A stretch of 12,868 bases of DNA, taken from contig JAFGKV010000025.1 of NCBI GenBank assembly GCA_016928395.1, positions 1 to 12,868 on the forward strand, given 5' to 3'. Below, one piece after another: positions 1 to 6,189 of the stretch. Each line of letters starts with the position of its first letter. Position 1 is the stretch's first letter. Made by a program: the position numbers and the translations under genes. The DNA is from Candidatus Fermentibacterota bacterium. GTDB lineage: Bacteria; JAFGKV01. A model generated the notes under the pieces. It saw nothing but the letters and a program-made list of their open reading frames with translations. It did no database searches and was not told the origin of the DNA.

Positions 1-105
1 CTGGCGCGCCTGCCCTGGGTCTGCGAGTTCACCATGGCGCCGGCCGCCCGGGGCCACTGGGGCGCTACCATGGTTACCCTCCTTCCGCCTGACAATCCCG
101 CGTAG
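1..105 (+). CDS. C-terminal fragment of an unidentified protein (cut by the window edge)
   Basis: Frame 1 is open from the first base to a TAG at 103-105, giving 34 residues that begin LARLPWVCEF and end TLLPPDNPA. The composition (Trp, Gly-His-Trp-Gly, hydrophobic run, short polar tail) is compatible with a real protein end. No family can be named from so little sequence. It would be transcribed toward the minus-strand operon and end 372 bases before it, so the two converge. It could also be a chance open frame, since 35 codons without a stop is not rare at this GC content. Confidence 0.4.
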   Translation: MARLPWVCEFTMAPAARGHWGATMVTLLPPDNPA

Positions 106-477
106 GTGCATCGTCTCGCATCCGTGTGTTCCATCGCATCGAAGCCGCCACGACTCAACTCGATATCGTCTGTTCCCACGTTCTTCCGCCATCATGTGTA
201 CTATTCTTCTTTGTCTAATCAATCCCTGTGCGTCCAGATTCAGCAGAAGCTCAGCAGGTGCTCCCCGCCGCCACTGGGGAGAGCGATCGGATTCCGGGCA
301 TGCCTGCTGATTGCGCTCACCTGTGCGAAGGCGACCGTAGATCCGATTCTGTGAACCCCCCGTAAGAGAGCACAGCGCCCCACAGTGAGGATCTCCGCAC
401 TGCCGCGTACGGTTTCTCAAGCATCGCGCCAGGAGCACTCGGAGACAATGCCGCTGTCAAGACTCAAACCCCCGGCG
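106..477. other. Convergent intergenic region without a supported gene
   Basis: This gap lies between the end of the left-edge frame and the stop codon of the RACo-like gene on the minus strand. An 82-codon plus-strand frame (106-354) has no ribosome binding site and a low-complexity Ser/Pro-rich translation, so I do not call it. There is a patch of higher AT content around 190-235. A 6-bp GC hairpin at 261-281 (CTCCCC / GGGGAG) and an imperfect palindrome at 383-402 are present. Neither is followed by a T-run on either strand, so no clear intrinsic terminator is seen although two transcripts should end here. Confidence 0.5.
383..402. repeat. 20-bp imperfect palindrome downstream of the RACo-like gene
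   Basis: The arms CAGTG (383-387) and CACTG (398-402) are perfect inverted copies. Inside them GGA (389-391) and TCC (394-396) also pair, with one A/G mismatch and a TC centre. The centre is too tight for a good RNA hairpin, so a DNA-level dyad is as likely as an RNA structure. It lies about 75 bases past the RACo-like stop codon. Confidence 0.3.
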
Positions 478-1992
478 CTACTCCCACGGCCTCAGACGCA
501 CCGCCTCGGCAAAGCGCGCGGCGAATCCCTCGGTCTGCAGTATCACCCGCTGGCCTCTCCTTTGGAGATTTGCCACCATCCCGGGATCCTGACACAGCCC
601 TGCGCCCAGCAGGGCGCCATTGCCTGCCACCATGATCCTGCCCCGATCCATCCGGGGTATGAGGCCGATGGCCTGGGCATTGTCCAGCTGCAACCCCCGG
701 GCGAACGCCCCGCAGAGCACGAGGCTGCGAAGGTCTTTGAGAGGAAGAGACGCGTGGGTGAGCAGCGCGCGGACACCGATCTCCACCGCCGCCTTGGCCT
801 TCTGCATCTCCCTGACATCCCGCTGGGTGAAGCTCAGGCCTGGCAGAGCGAGCTGTACACACGGGTCTTCGACAAGCCTCCCCGACTGTTCCATGCGACC
901 GCTGGAGCCAAGCACGGCGCAGAGATCGATGGCTGCGGAACCGCAGAGACCGACGGGCGCACCTCCACCGATCACCGTGAGCCCCAACGCGTCGCCCTTG
1001 GCCTCGACATGTTCCACGGCGCCGTCTCCGGCGACACACCCGCAGGACAGGCCCCCTCCCTCAAATGCGGGGCCGGCGGGCACTGAAGTGAACAGGAGGC
1101 GGTCATGCGCCCACAGGGCCATCTCGCAGTTGGTGCCCATGTCGACCAGGAGCCATGGGTCCTCCACGGCGCGCTTCCTGATGAGGGCGATGGAGGCCAC
1201 GACATCCGATCCCACCAGCCCCCCCAGCGGAGGCACGAGAGAGACCTGCCAGCCTGTGCCGTCGGTATCGACGGGTACGCAGACCGAATGCCAGCCAAGG
1301 CCCTGTTCCCTCGGTGCAAAGGGGCTGATTCCCAAGGATGTTGCATCGATCCCCGCGACCAAATGCTGCATGACGGTATTGCCCACGGCAACGATCCACG
1401 CCGGTCGCTCGATGGAGACCGCAGCCGCCCTCACTACCGCCGCCATGGGTTCCAGTACAGCCCGCCTTAGGTCACAAACCCCCTCGGGCTCCGCTGAGGC
1501 ACTGACACGGCTCATCACATCAGCGCCGTAGCGCCGCTGCAAGTTCGGAGCTGACCACACCCTCCCCGGCATGCCTCCCTTGTCAAAGGCGGTCGCCATG
1601 ACCGTGGTCGTGCCGATGTCAATGGCAATACCCGGCCCCGCAGGACCGGGCACGAAGTCACGCGAGATGATTCGATCCCAGGCATGACCCGTGACTGTGG
1701 CGGGAGTGCGCGCCCCCGAGACCAGGTACTCCCCGGGATGAAGCGTGCAGGCCAGGCGCTGGCCCCGGGCCAGCCCGGCGGTATCGATCCATCGCCGGTC
1801 GGCCGGTAACGGCGGCGGAAGGCGCTCTCCCACCAGCGTCACCGCACAGGTTCCGCAGCGGCCCCGACCCCCGCATGCCCCTGCAACCGCCAGTCTCGCC
1901 TGGACTGCCGCCAGAGGGGGAACCCCCGGGGGAATCTGGATGATGAGGGGATCGTCGAGCATACCGGGAATCTGGCGCGGCCCGGGACTCAC
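478..1992 (-). CDS. RACo-like [2Fe-2S]/ASKHA protein (DUF4445 family, corrinoid-protein reductive activator type)
   Basis: The 504-residue product has an N-terminal plant-type ferredoxin domain with cluster ligands Cys40, Cys46, Cys49 (in ACGGRGRCGTC) and Cys82. It continues into an ASKHA ATPase-like module: phosphate loop DIGTTT at 125-130, second loop LLVDMGTNCE at 281-290, AGPAFEGGGLSCG at 306-318, GGGAPVGLCGSAAIDL at 342-357, and GNGALLGAG near 457-465. In characterised family members (RACo, RamA) the protein uses ATP to drive low-potential electrons onto the cobalt of a corrinoid protein, restoring the methyl-accepting Co(I) form. That role here is inferred: no corrinoid protein or methyltransferase is in the window. 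At about 500 residues it is on the short side for the family. I chose GTG at 1992 because GTGA overlaps the stop of the upstream glycosyltransferase gene (translational coupling). ATG at 1962 is the alternative. Cys289 sits where relatives usually have Gly (TNGE). Confidence 0.85.
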   Translation of the reverse strand: MSPGPRQIPGMLDDPLIIQIPPGVPPLAAVQARLAVAGACGGRGRCGTCAVTLVGERLPPPLPADRRWIDTAGLARGQRLACTLHPGEYLVSGARTPATVTGHAWDRIISRDFVPGPAGPGIAIDIGTTTVMATAFDKGGMPGRVWSAPNLQRRYGADVMSRVSASAEPEGVCDLRRAVLEPMAAVVRAAAVSIERPAWIVAVGNTVMQHLVAGIDATSLGISPFAPREQGLGWHSVCVPVDTDGTGWQVSLVPPLGGLVGSDVVASIALIRKRAVEDPWLLVDMGTNCEMALWAHDRLLFTSVPAGPAFEGGGLSCGCVAGDGAVEHVEAKGDALGLTVIGGGAPVGLCGSAAIDLCAVLGSSGRMEQSGRLVEDPCVQLALPGLSFTQRDVREMQKAKAAVEIGVRALLTHASLPLKDLRSLVLCGAFARGLQLDNAQAIGLIPRMDRGRIMVAGNGALLGAGLCQDPGMVANLQRRGQRVILQTEGFAARFAEAVRLRPWE

Positions 1993-2666
1993 CGTCGTGG
2001 GGAAAGACTCAAGACCAGTAAAGTCCGCAGAATGTCGGGCCACACCGTGAAGAGGTTGAGCTTGGAGCTGCCCGCGCAGCGCTCGTACTCGTGGCAACCG
2101 ATTTCGCCGACCTTACACCGGTTGATCAACGCCCTCATGACCATCTCCTGTTCGATGGCGAACCGATCCTCTCTGAGGCCGAGATGCTTCGCCACATCGG
2201 TTCGAATGCCCCGGAATCCGTTCTGGCAATCGGTAAGACGAATGCCCCATCGATAGTTGATGGCAACCAGCACTAGATGGGACCCCATCATGCGAACGAA
2301 ACGGCCGAAGCTGCCAGACCATTCATCGCTGCCACCCCTGATCCGTGATCCGATCACAAGGTCGAGCCCACCGTGCAGTGCGTGGACGAGTCGAGGGATG
2401 TCGCGGGGATCGTGGGACCCATCGGCATCCATGAACACAATGTACTCCTGGGTGGCCTCGGCGATGCCAAGCCTGACCGCCTCGCCCTTTCCCCGGCCCG
2501 AATCTCTGATGACCCTGGCGCCGAGCGCTCGGGCAATGTCGGCGGTCTCGTCAGCGGAGTTGCCATCGACGACGACTATCTCGTCGACCAAGGGCAGGGC
2601 CTCCCGCAGGATATCCTTGAGGGTAGCGGCCTCATTCTTGGCCGGTATGATGAGACTGATGCCCAC
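1989..2666 (-). CDS. Family 2 glycosyltransferase, DPM1-like (polyprenyl-phosphate sugar transferase type)
   Basis: The 225-residue soluble GT-A protein begins MGISLIIPAKNEAATL, the usual opening strand of the nucleotide-sugar fold. It has VVDGNSADET at 33-42, the metal/nucleotide-binding DAD motif Asp80-Ala-Asp82 in FMDADGSHDP, GSRIRGG at 106-112, the acceptor-side motif DCQNGFRGI at 146-154, and EQEM at 172-175. This pattern is that of dolichyl/polyprenyl-phosphate mannose synthase-like enzymes, which move a sugar from a nucleotide donor to a lipid phosphate at the cytoplasmic face of the membrane. There are no C-terminal transmembrane helices, so it is the short form. The start is GTG at 2666, with TAAGGG (partly the upstream stop codon) as a modest ribosome binding site. 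It sits 7 bases after the YihY-family gene and overlaps the RACo-like gene by 4 bases, so all three are probably one transcript. Donor and acceptor are not determinable here. Confidence 0.85.
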   Translation of the reverse strand: MGISLIIPAKNEAATLKDILREALPLVDEIVVVDGNSADETADIARALGARVIRDSGRGKGEAVRLGIAEATQEYIVFMDADGSHDPRDIPRLVHALHGGLDLVIGSRIRGGSDEWSGSFGRFVRMMGSHLVLVAINYRWGIRLTDCQNGFRGIRTDVAKHLGLREDRFAIEQEMVMRALINRCKVGEIGCHEYERCAGSSKLNLFTVWPDILRTLLVLSLSPRR

Positions 2667-2673
2667 GGAGCCC

Positions 2674-4086
2674 TTAGGAAGAGGATGGCCGGGCGGCGGG
2701 CAGGGTTATTCCCGACGACTCCCGCACACCGTCGGCCAGCGTCTGCTTTCCCCCGGCTTCCAGGGCGCCTGACCTGATTCGCTGGAACACCCCTCTCAGC
2801 CACTCCCGTTCCGCCGAAGGGCCCGGATCCAACCATTCCGCGTCGACGGACCGGATCCTTTCCAGGATATCAAGTACGCAGACGGCATGGGGGTCCGTCG
2901 CAGGCTGATAGCCGGTAGCTGCCTGCGGCATACTGATAGGAGCCAGCAAACCCACCGATGTGAGTCGCCGAACGGCTTCCCCCGCGACGCGTTCTGGGAT
3001 CATGAGATCCCGGGCCATCATCTCGGTGGTGGCTGGCGGCATCGATCCGAGAAAACGCCGCACCGCATAGAGCATGAGATGCACCGCCAAGAATTCCATG
3101 GCGCTCTGATTGACTCGCCGCAGGGCTTTCTCCTGCTGGTGTTCACGCATGTGCTGGGCGCGGTAGGATACGACTGCTCCGAGGAGAAAGATGAGCCAAC
3201 TGAAGTAGATGCCAACCAGAATGACCAGGAGCAAGCCCAGACTTCCGTAGATAGTGGCATACCCCACCGCTCTGCGGAAATACAGCGCGGAAAGAAGGCT
3301 GTTGGCACGCCAGAGCGATCCTCCCACAATACCACCGGCTAATGCCGCGTAGACCCTGACCCTGGTATTGGGCAGCACAAGATAGAGCAAGCCGAAGACA
3401 AGCCACAACACCACCAGGTTGCTGGTGGCGTGCGGAATCACGTTGAGGATGGGAAGAGCGCCGAGTCTCTCGATACCCCACGAGGCCGAGGATCCCAGGC
3501 CGAGGAGAATCACCAATGGCCCCAGAGTCAAGGCTGTCCAATAGTACACCAAACGCTGGATGCGGCCGCGGCCGCGGGCTACTCCCCAGATATCATTCAC
3601 CGCATTCTCGACCGATTCGATCAGGCGAACCCCCACAAAGAGCAGAAACAGCATACCCACAGCGCCCAACGCGCTGTAGTTGATGTTCTCGACGAAGGTC
3701 GTGATATCCTTGATGATACGCTCCCTGGCGGCATTGCTCCGCATGGGCAGCGCATCCGGCACGGTGGGGGGAGTCCCGACACTGTCCGCAAGGGATCCGG
3801 AAGGCACGTAGTCAAGTAGTGGAATAGCCGAGAAAAGGACCCGGTCTATGATCTTGGGAACCAAATCCTGGCTGGCGTCCCTAAGAAAGTTCTTGGAGAT
3901 TGAAATGGTCACGGCGAGAAGCGGGACGATGGCGAGCACGCTGGCATAACTGAGAGCCGAGGCGCGCGTTGTGCACCGCATCTCGTCGAAATCACGATAC
4001 AGCAAAAGGAAGAACTCTCCCACCGACTTGGCGACCACCGGGACCCGGGCGAGCAATCGCCTGATGGGGTCGAAGAAGCTCCTCAT
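2674..4086 (-). CDS. YihY/BrkB-family inner-membrane protein with C-terminal winged-helix-like domain
   Basis: The 470-residue protein has about six hydrophobic segments (near 45-64, 139-157, 182-206, 221-239, 246-265 and 279-308). It shows the family pattern TRASALSYASVLAIVPLL at 40-57, LPNTRVRVYAALAGGIVGG at 238-256 and IYGSLGLLLVILVGIYFSW at 279-297. The family was once misnamed RNase BN; its real role is unsettled (envelope protein, possible transporter). The cytoplasmic tail (about 325-440) looks like the winged-helix extension seen in longer bacterial members, making this much longer than the roughly 290-residue E. coli protein. ATG at 4086 is chosen because GGAGGA lies 8 bases upstream. 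The frame stays open to 4221, but the extra codons are not membrane-protein-like and have no such site. It is the first gene of the three-gene minus-strand operon. Confidence 0.87.
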   Translation of the reverse strand: MRSFFDPIRRLLARVPVVAKSVGEFFLLLYRDFDEMRCTTRASALSYASVLAIVPLLAVTISISKNFLRDASQDLVPKIIDRVLFSAIPLLDYVPSGSLADSVGTPPTVPDALPMRSNAARERIIKDITTFVENINYSALGAVGMLFLLFVGVRLIESVENAVNDIWGVARGRGRIQRLVYYWTALTLGPLVILLGLGSSASWGIERLGALPILNVIPHATSNLVVLWLVFGLLYLVLPNTRVRVYAALAGGIVGGSLWRANSLLSALYFRRAVGYATIYGSLGLLLVILVGIYFSWLIFLLGAVVSYRAQHMREHQQEKALRRVNQSAMEFLAVHLMLYAVRRFLGSMPPATTEMMARDLMIPERVAGEAVRRLTSVGLLAPISMPQAATGYQPATDPHAVCVLDILERIRSVDAEWLDPGPSAEREWLRGVFQRIRSGALEAGGKQTLADGVRESSGITLPAARPSSS

Positions 4087-4278
4087 AAACCATCTCCTCC
4101 CGGCCGGGCACGTAGAGCTGCCGGCGGGCGCTTCCGTCGTATGTCGCATGGCCAACCGCTCAAGTTGGCGAAGGCCACGGCGCCCCAGTTCCGTCTGGTT
4201 GGACCGTGATGGGGTGGGCATACAAGAAGGTGCTCTCTCGTGAATGCGTCAACGAAGCCGGCGACTGGCAGTCTACCG

Positions 4279-4379
4279 CCGAGGGGGTGAAGACCGAGGG
4301 GTGGCAGGGATGGGTGAAGAGACGGCGGGAGGAAACGACGGGTCTTTGTATGGATGGATGCGTGGAGTGAAGAAGAGGC
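4279..4379 (+). other. Purine-rich, G-run tract
   Basis: About 100 bases on the plus strand are strongly biased to G and A. G-runs lie at 4283-4287, 4298-4301, 4307-4309, 4312-4314 and 4327-4329. The three central runs are separated by short loops (5 and 2 bases), but the outer loops are 10-12 bases, so it is only a marginal G-quadruplex candidate. It lies in the middle of the divergent intergenic region. Confidence 0.35.
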
Positions 4380-4435
4380 CTAGTAGCCGGGGATCGCGTC
4401 TGAAGCCATTTGTACCGGCCGCCCGGTGCGGCTAG

Positions 4436-4463
4436 TTGCAGTGCGACCGCGAACGTCGTGCAA
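4436..4463 (+). repeat. Bulged inverted repeat (possible leader hairpin)
   Basis: TTGCA (4436-4440) pairs with TGCAA (4459-4463), and CGAC (4444-4447) pairs with GTCG (4455-4458). A 3-base bulge lies on the 5' side and the loop is 7 bases. It is about 145 bases upstream of the Wzz-like start. Whether it is transcribed is unknown because the promoter could not be located. Confidence 0.35.
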
Positions 4464-4493
4464 AGCTCGATCGTCCTCTTCTCTCTTCTTGAT

Positions 4494-4519
4494 CCCTTGG
4501 TCTCCCCCTGCACCAAGGG
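4494..4519 (+). repeat. 8-bp inverted repeat upstream of the Wzz-like gene
   Basis: CCCTTGGT (4494-4501) and ACCAAGGG (4512-4519) are perfect inverted copies around a 10-base C-rich spacer. Only two T residues follow, so it is not a convincing intrinsic terminator. An operator dyad or a leader hairpin are the remaining options. Confidence 0.5.
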
Positions 4520-4535
4520 TTGACGGGTCGTGCCA

Positions 4536-4549
4536 CAAGGTCCACCTTG
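4536..4549 (+). repeat. 14-bp palindrome upstream of the Wzz-like gene
   Basis: CAAGGT (4536-4541) and ACCTTG (4544-4549) flank a CC centre. Outside them GCCA (4532-4535) can pair with TGGC (4552-4555) if two bases bulge, lengthening the possible stem. It lies 58 bases before the start codon and 16 bases after the preceding inverted repeat. Confidence 0.45.
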
Positions 4550-4555
4550 CATGGC

Positions 4556-4575
4556 CAAACAGCCTGCAAACAGCC
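4556..4575 (+). repeat. Tandem direct repeat of CAAACAGCC, 11-bp period
   Basis: CAAACAGCC occurs at 4556-4564 and again at 4567-4575, separated by TG. The 11-bp spacing puts both copies on the same face of the DNA helix, as for paired binding of a regulator. They end 15 bases before the ribosome binding site of the Wzz-like gene. Confidence 0.45.
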
Positions 4576-4590
4576 AGATGCACACAAATC

Positions 4591-4609
4591 GAGGAGGTAC
4601 TCAGATTTG
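4591..4609 (+). promoter_or_regulatory. Strong ribosome binding site fixing a TTG start
   Basis: GAGGAGGT at 4591-4598 is followed after 8 bases by TTG at 4607-4609, in frame with the Wzz-like protein. The only in-frame ATG upstream (4520) has no such site, lies just after the inverted repeat, and would add a 29-residue extension unlike the family. The TTG is therefore the better start. Confidence 0.75.
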
Positions 4610-6166
4610 AACGCGGTGCCGGCGACATACCTTGACATACTCCTGTCTCGTAAGTGGTGGATGATGGCGGCAACGTTGCTGGCCGGGCTGGTGGCGGGGA
4701 TCTACAGCCTGACCTTGGAGGATCAGTATCGTGCGTCCGCGCGGCTGGTTGTTCTTGAACCCAGCGTCGAAAGCAAGACCGGTGGTTTCCACAATGTGAC
4801 CAATACCGTCTACAGCGTCGATACCTACTCATCCATGCTCGGCTCACAGGAACTTCTCGCCGGCGTGGTACGGGATCTGGGATTGGACTTTCCTCCTGAT
4901 CGCCTTACTCCTCAACGCCTTCGGTCTCGTCTATCCGTAGTACCCGTGAAAGATACGAAGCTCATCGAGCTTGGCGTCGTCTACCGTAACCCCGTCAGGG
5001 CCAAAGCAATCGTCAACACGGTGGCGGAACGCTTTGTCCAGCTCTATGGGGACTTGCGCACCACGGAGATCGAATCATCACAAGCCTTCATCAAGCAGCA
5101 ACTTGATCGGGCCGACGAGAGTTTCGCGCGGGTACAGGATTCATTGCAGGTTGCCCGAACGCATGGCCGAATAGACCAGTTGCAGCTTCGGCTCCAGCAT
5201 CTGCTAGAGCAGTTGAAGATGTTTGAGACGGATTTGGAGGCGACCCGCGGCGACCTTGCACGGAACAGGGCTCGTCTAGCAGAACTGACCGCCCTCTTGA
5301 AACACCTGCCAGAACAGTCCGTAGCGTCTACCCGTGCGGCGACTTCCACCGTCAAGGGAGCCGGCGCGGAAAATCCCGAACGCATCGTTTCGGACGCCAG
5401 GCAGCTCTTGGGCGGCCTGAACCTGGAACCACTCCACCAGAGTGCCGTCACCGAGGAGCAACGGGGCATGCTTGATCGCGCAGCGGTCGACGTGGCTGCC
5501 ATGCAGGTGGCCCTCGAAGAACTGCAGAATCCGCCCGGGCGCCGCCGACTCACGCCCCAGGAATGGAGCCAGCGGTACAGCCTTGTGGCCGAAGGGCTGG
5601 ACGCCCTCGCGAGTTTGTTCTCCGACCTGTCTACATCACTGGGCAGAGATGCCACCGTCCTTGTGCCCTCGCAGCGTCTGGGTGACTTGGCGGCGTCGGC
5701 TCGAGGCGATCTCTCCCAGGAAACTCATGAGGAGCAGAGGGTGGCCAACCCGTTGCGTACGTCTTTGCTCCGTGACGAGGCGGAAACTCAGGTTGCGCTG
5801 CGGGGATACGAGGCAAAGGAGAGCCAGCTCGTCAAGGTGGTCCGGTCCATTACTGCCGAGATCCGCGATGTGGAAGACCGCCTGTACCGAGGAATGCGAG
5901 AGGTCCAGGCCCTGGAGGAAGAGAGCAAGGTGGCGGCCAATCTGATGGGCATACTCACCGAGAAGTACGATCAATCGCGTATCGAGGTGGCCGCGAAACT
6001 GGGGAGCATGACGCTGTTCGATCCAGCCCTCATCCCCGAAAGGCGAATCGGGCCTCAACGCAAGTTGAATGTTGTGCTCGGCATGCTCTTGGGATTCTCT
6101 CTGGCGTCGGCCGTCACCCTGGCGGGGGCCTTTGTGGGTCACGAGAGCGGCCTGCCGAGTTCCTGA
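4607..6166 (+). CDS. Wzz/GumC-like polysaccharide co-polymerase (chain-length determinant family), no kinase domain
   Basis: From TTG at 4607 the product has 519 residues. A short cytoplasmic N-terminus leads to transmembrane helix 1 (about 17-36), then the Wzz-type periplasmic fold (YRASARLVVLEP at 41-52). Long, probably coiled-coil helices follow (about 155-235 and 390-450). The end is the family's Pro-containing motif DPALIPERRIGPQRK (472-486) and transmembrane helix 2 (about 486-510). Such proteins sit in the inner membrane and control the length or export of polysaccharide chains made by Wzx/Wzy-type machines. The 240-395 segment, rich in Gln, Glu and Leu, is an extended insertion relative to short Wzz proteins, nearer GumC-like forms. 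There is no C-terminal tyrosine kinase, and no polymerase, flippase or Wza gene adjacent, so its polysaccharide partners must lie elsewhere. The SMUG1-like gene follows 23 bases later and may be cotranscribed. Confidence 0.8.
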   Translation: MNAVPATYLDILLSRKWWMMAATLLAGLVAGIYSLTLEDQYRASARLVVLEPSVESKTGGFHNVTNTVYSVDTYSSMLGSQELLAGVVRDLGLDFPPDRLTPQRLRSRLSVVPVKDTKLIELGVVYRNPVRAKAIVNTVAERFVQLYGDLRTTEIESSQAFIKQQLDRADESFARVQDSLQVARTHGRIDQLQLRLQHLLEQLKMFETDLEATRGDLARNRARLAELTALLKHLPEQSVASTRAATSTVKGAGAENPERIVSDARQLLGGLNLEPLHQSAVTEEQRGMLDRAAVDVAAMQVALEELQNPPGRRRLTPQEWSQRYSLVAEGLDALASLFSDLSTSLGRDATVLVPSQRLGDLAASARGDLSQETHEEQRVANPLRTSLLRDEAETQVALRGYEAKESQLVKVVRSITAEIRDVEDRLYRGMREVQALEEESKVAANLMGILTEKYDQSRIEVAAKLGSMTLFDPALIPERRIGPQRKLNVVLGMLLGFSLASAVTLAGAFVGHESGLPSS

Positions 6167-6189
6167 CTCCAGAGACTGGCCCGGTTTCG

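Larger units (their letters stand above)
4087..4606. other. Divergent regulatory region between the YihY operon and the Wzz-like gene
   Basis: These 520 bases must hold promoters for both directions. No reading frame here is convincing: the longer ones are shadows or lack ribosome binding sites. The minus-strand side carries the GGAGGA site for the YihY-family gene. The centre is purine-rich on the plus strand (about 4279-4379). The last 170 bases before the Wzz-like start contain a bulged hairpin, an 8-bp inverted repeat, a 14-bp palindrome and a tandem 9-bp direct repeat, listed separately. I found no good -10/-35 pair and no -24/-12 element. A TTGACG at 4519-4524 has no acceptable -10 at normal spacing. 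Confidence 0.6.

Noticed and set aside
200-207. ACTATTCT, the same as half of the dyad at 12768-12793
   Set aside because: No matching second half is present, and one extra 8-mer in a 12.9-kb window is expected by chance.
261-281. CTCCCC/GGGGAG hairpin as a terminator for convergent genes
   Set aside because: The stem is only 6 bp with a 9-base loop and no T-run on either strand.
385-1531. Long plus-strand frames (233 and 303 codons) opposite the RACo-like gene
   Set aside because: They are antisense shadows of a gene with clear cluster-binding and ATPase motifs, and their translations look like low-complexity GC-rich noise.
4087-4221. N-terminal extension of the YihY-family protein
   Set aside because: GGAGGA 8 bases before ATG 4086 and the family N-terminus favour the shorter form.
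4519-4524. TTGACG as a sigma-70 -35 element for the Wzz-like gene
   Set aside because: At 16-18 bases spacing the -10 would be CACCTT or similar, far from consensus.
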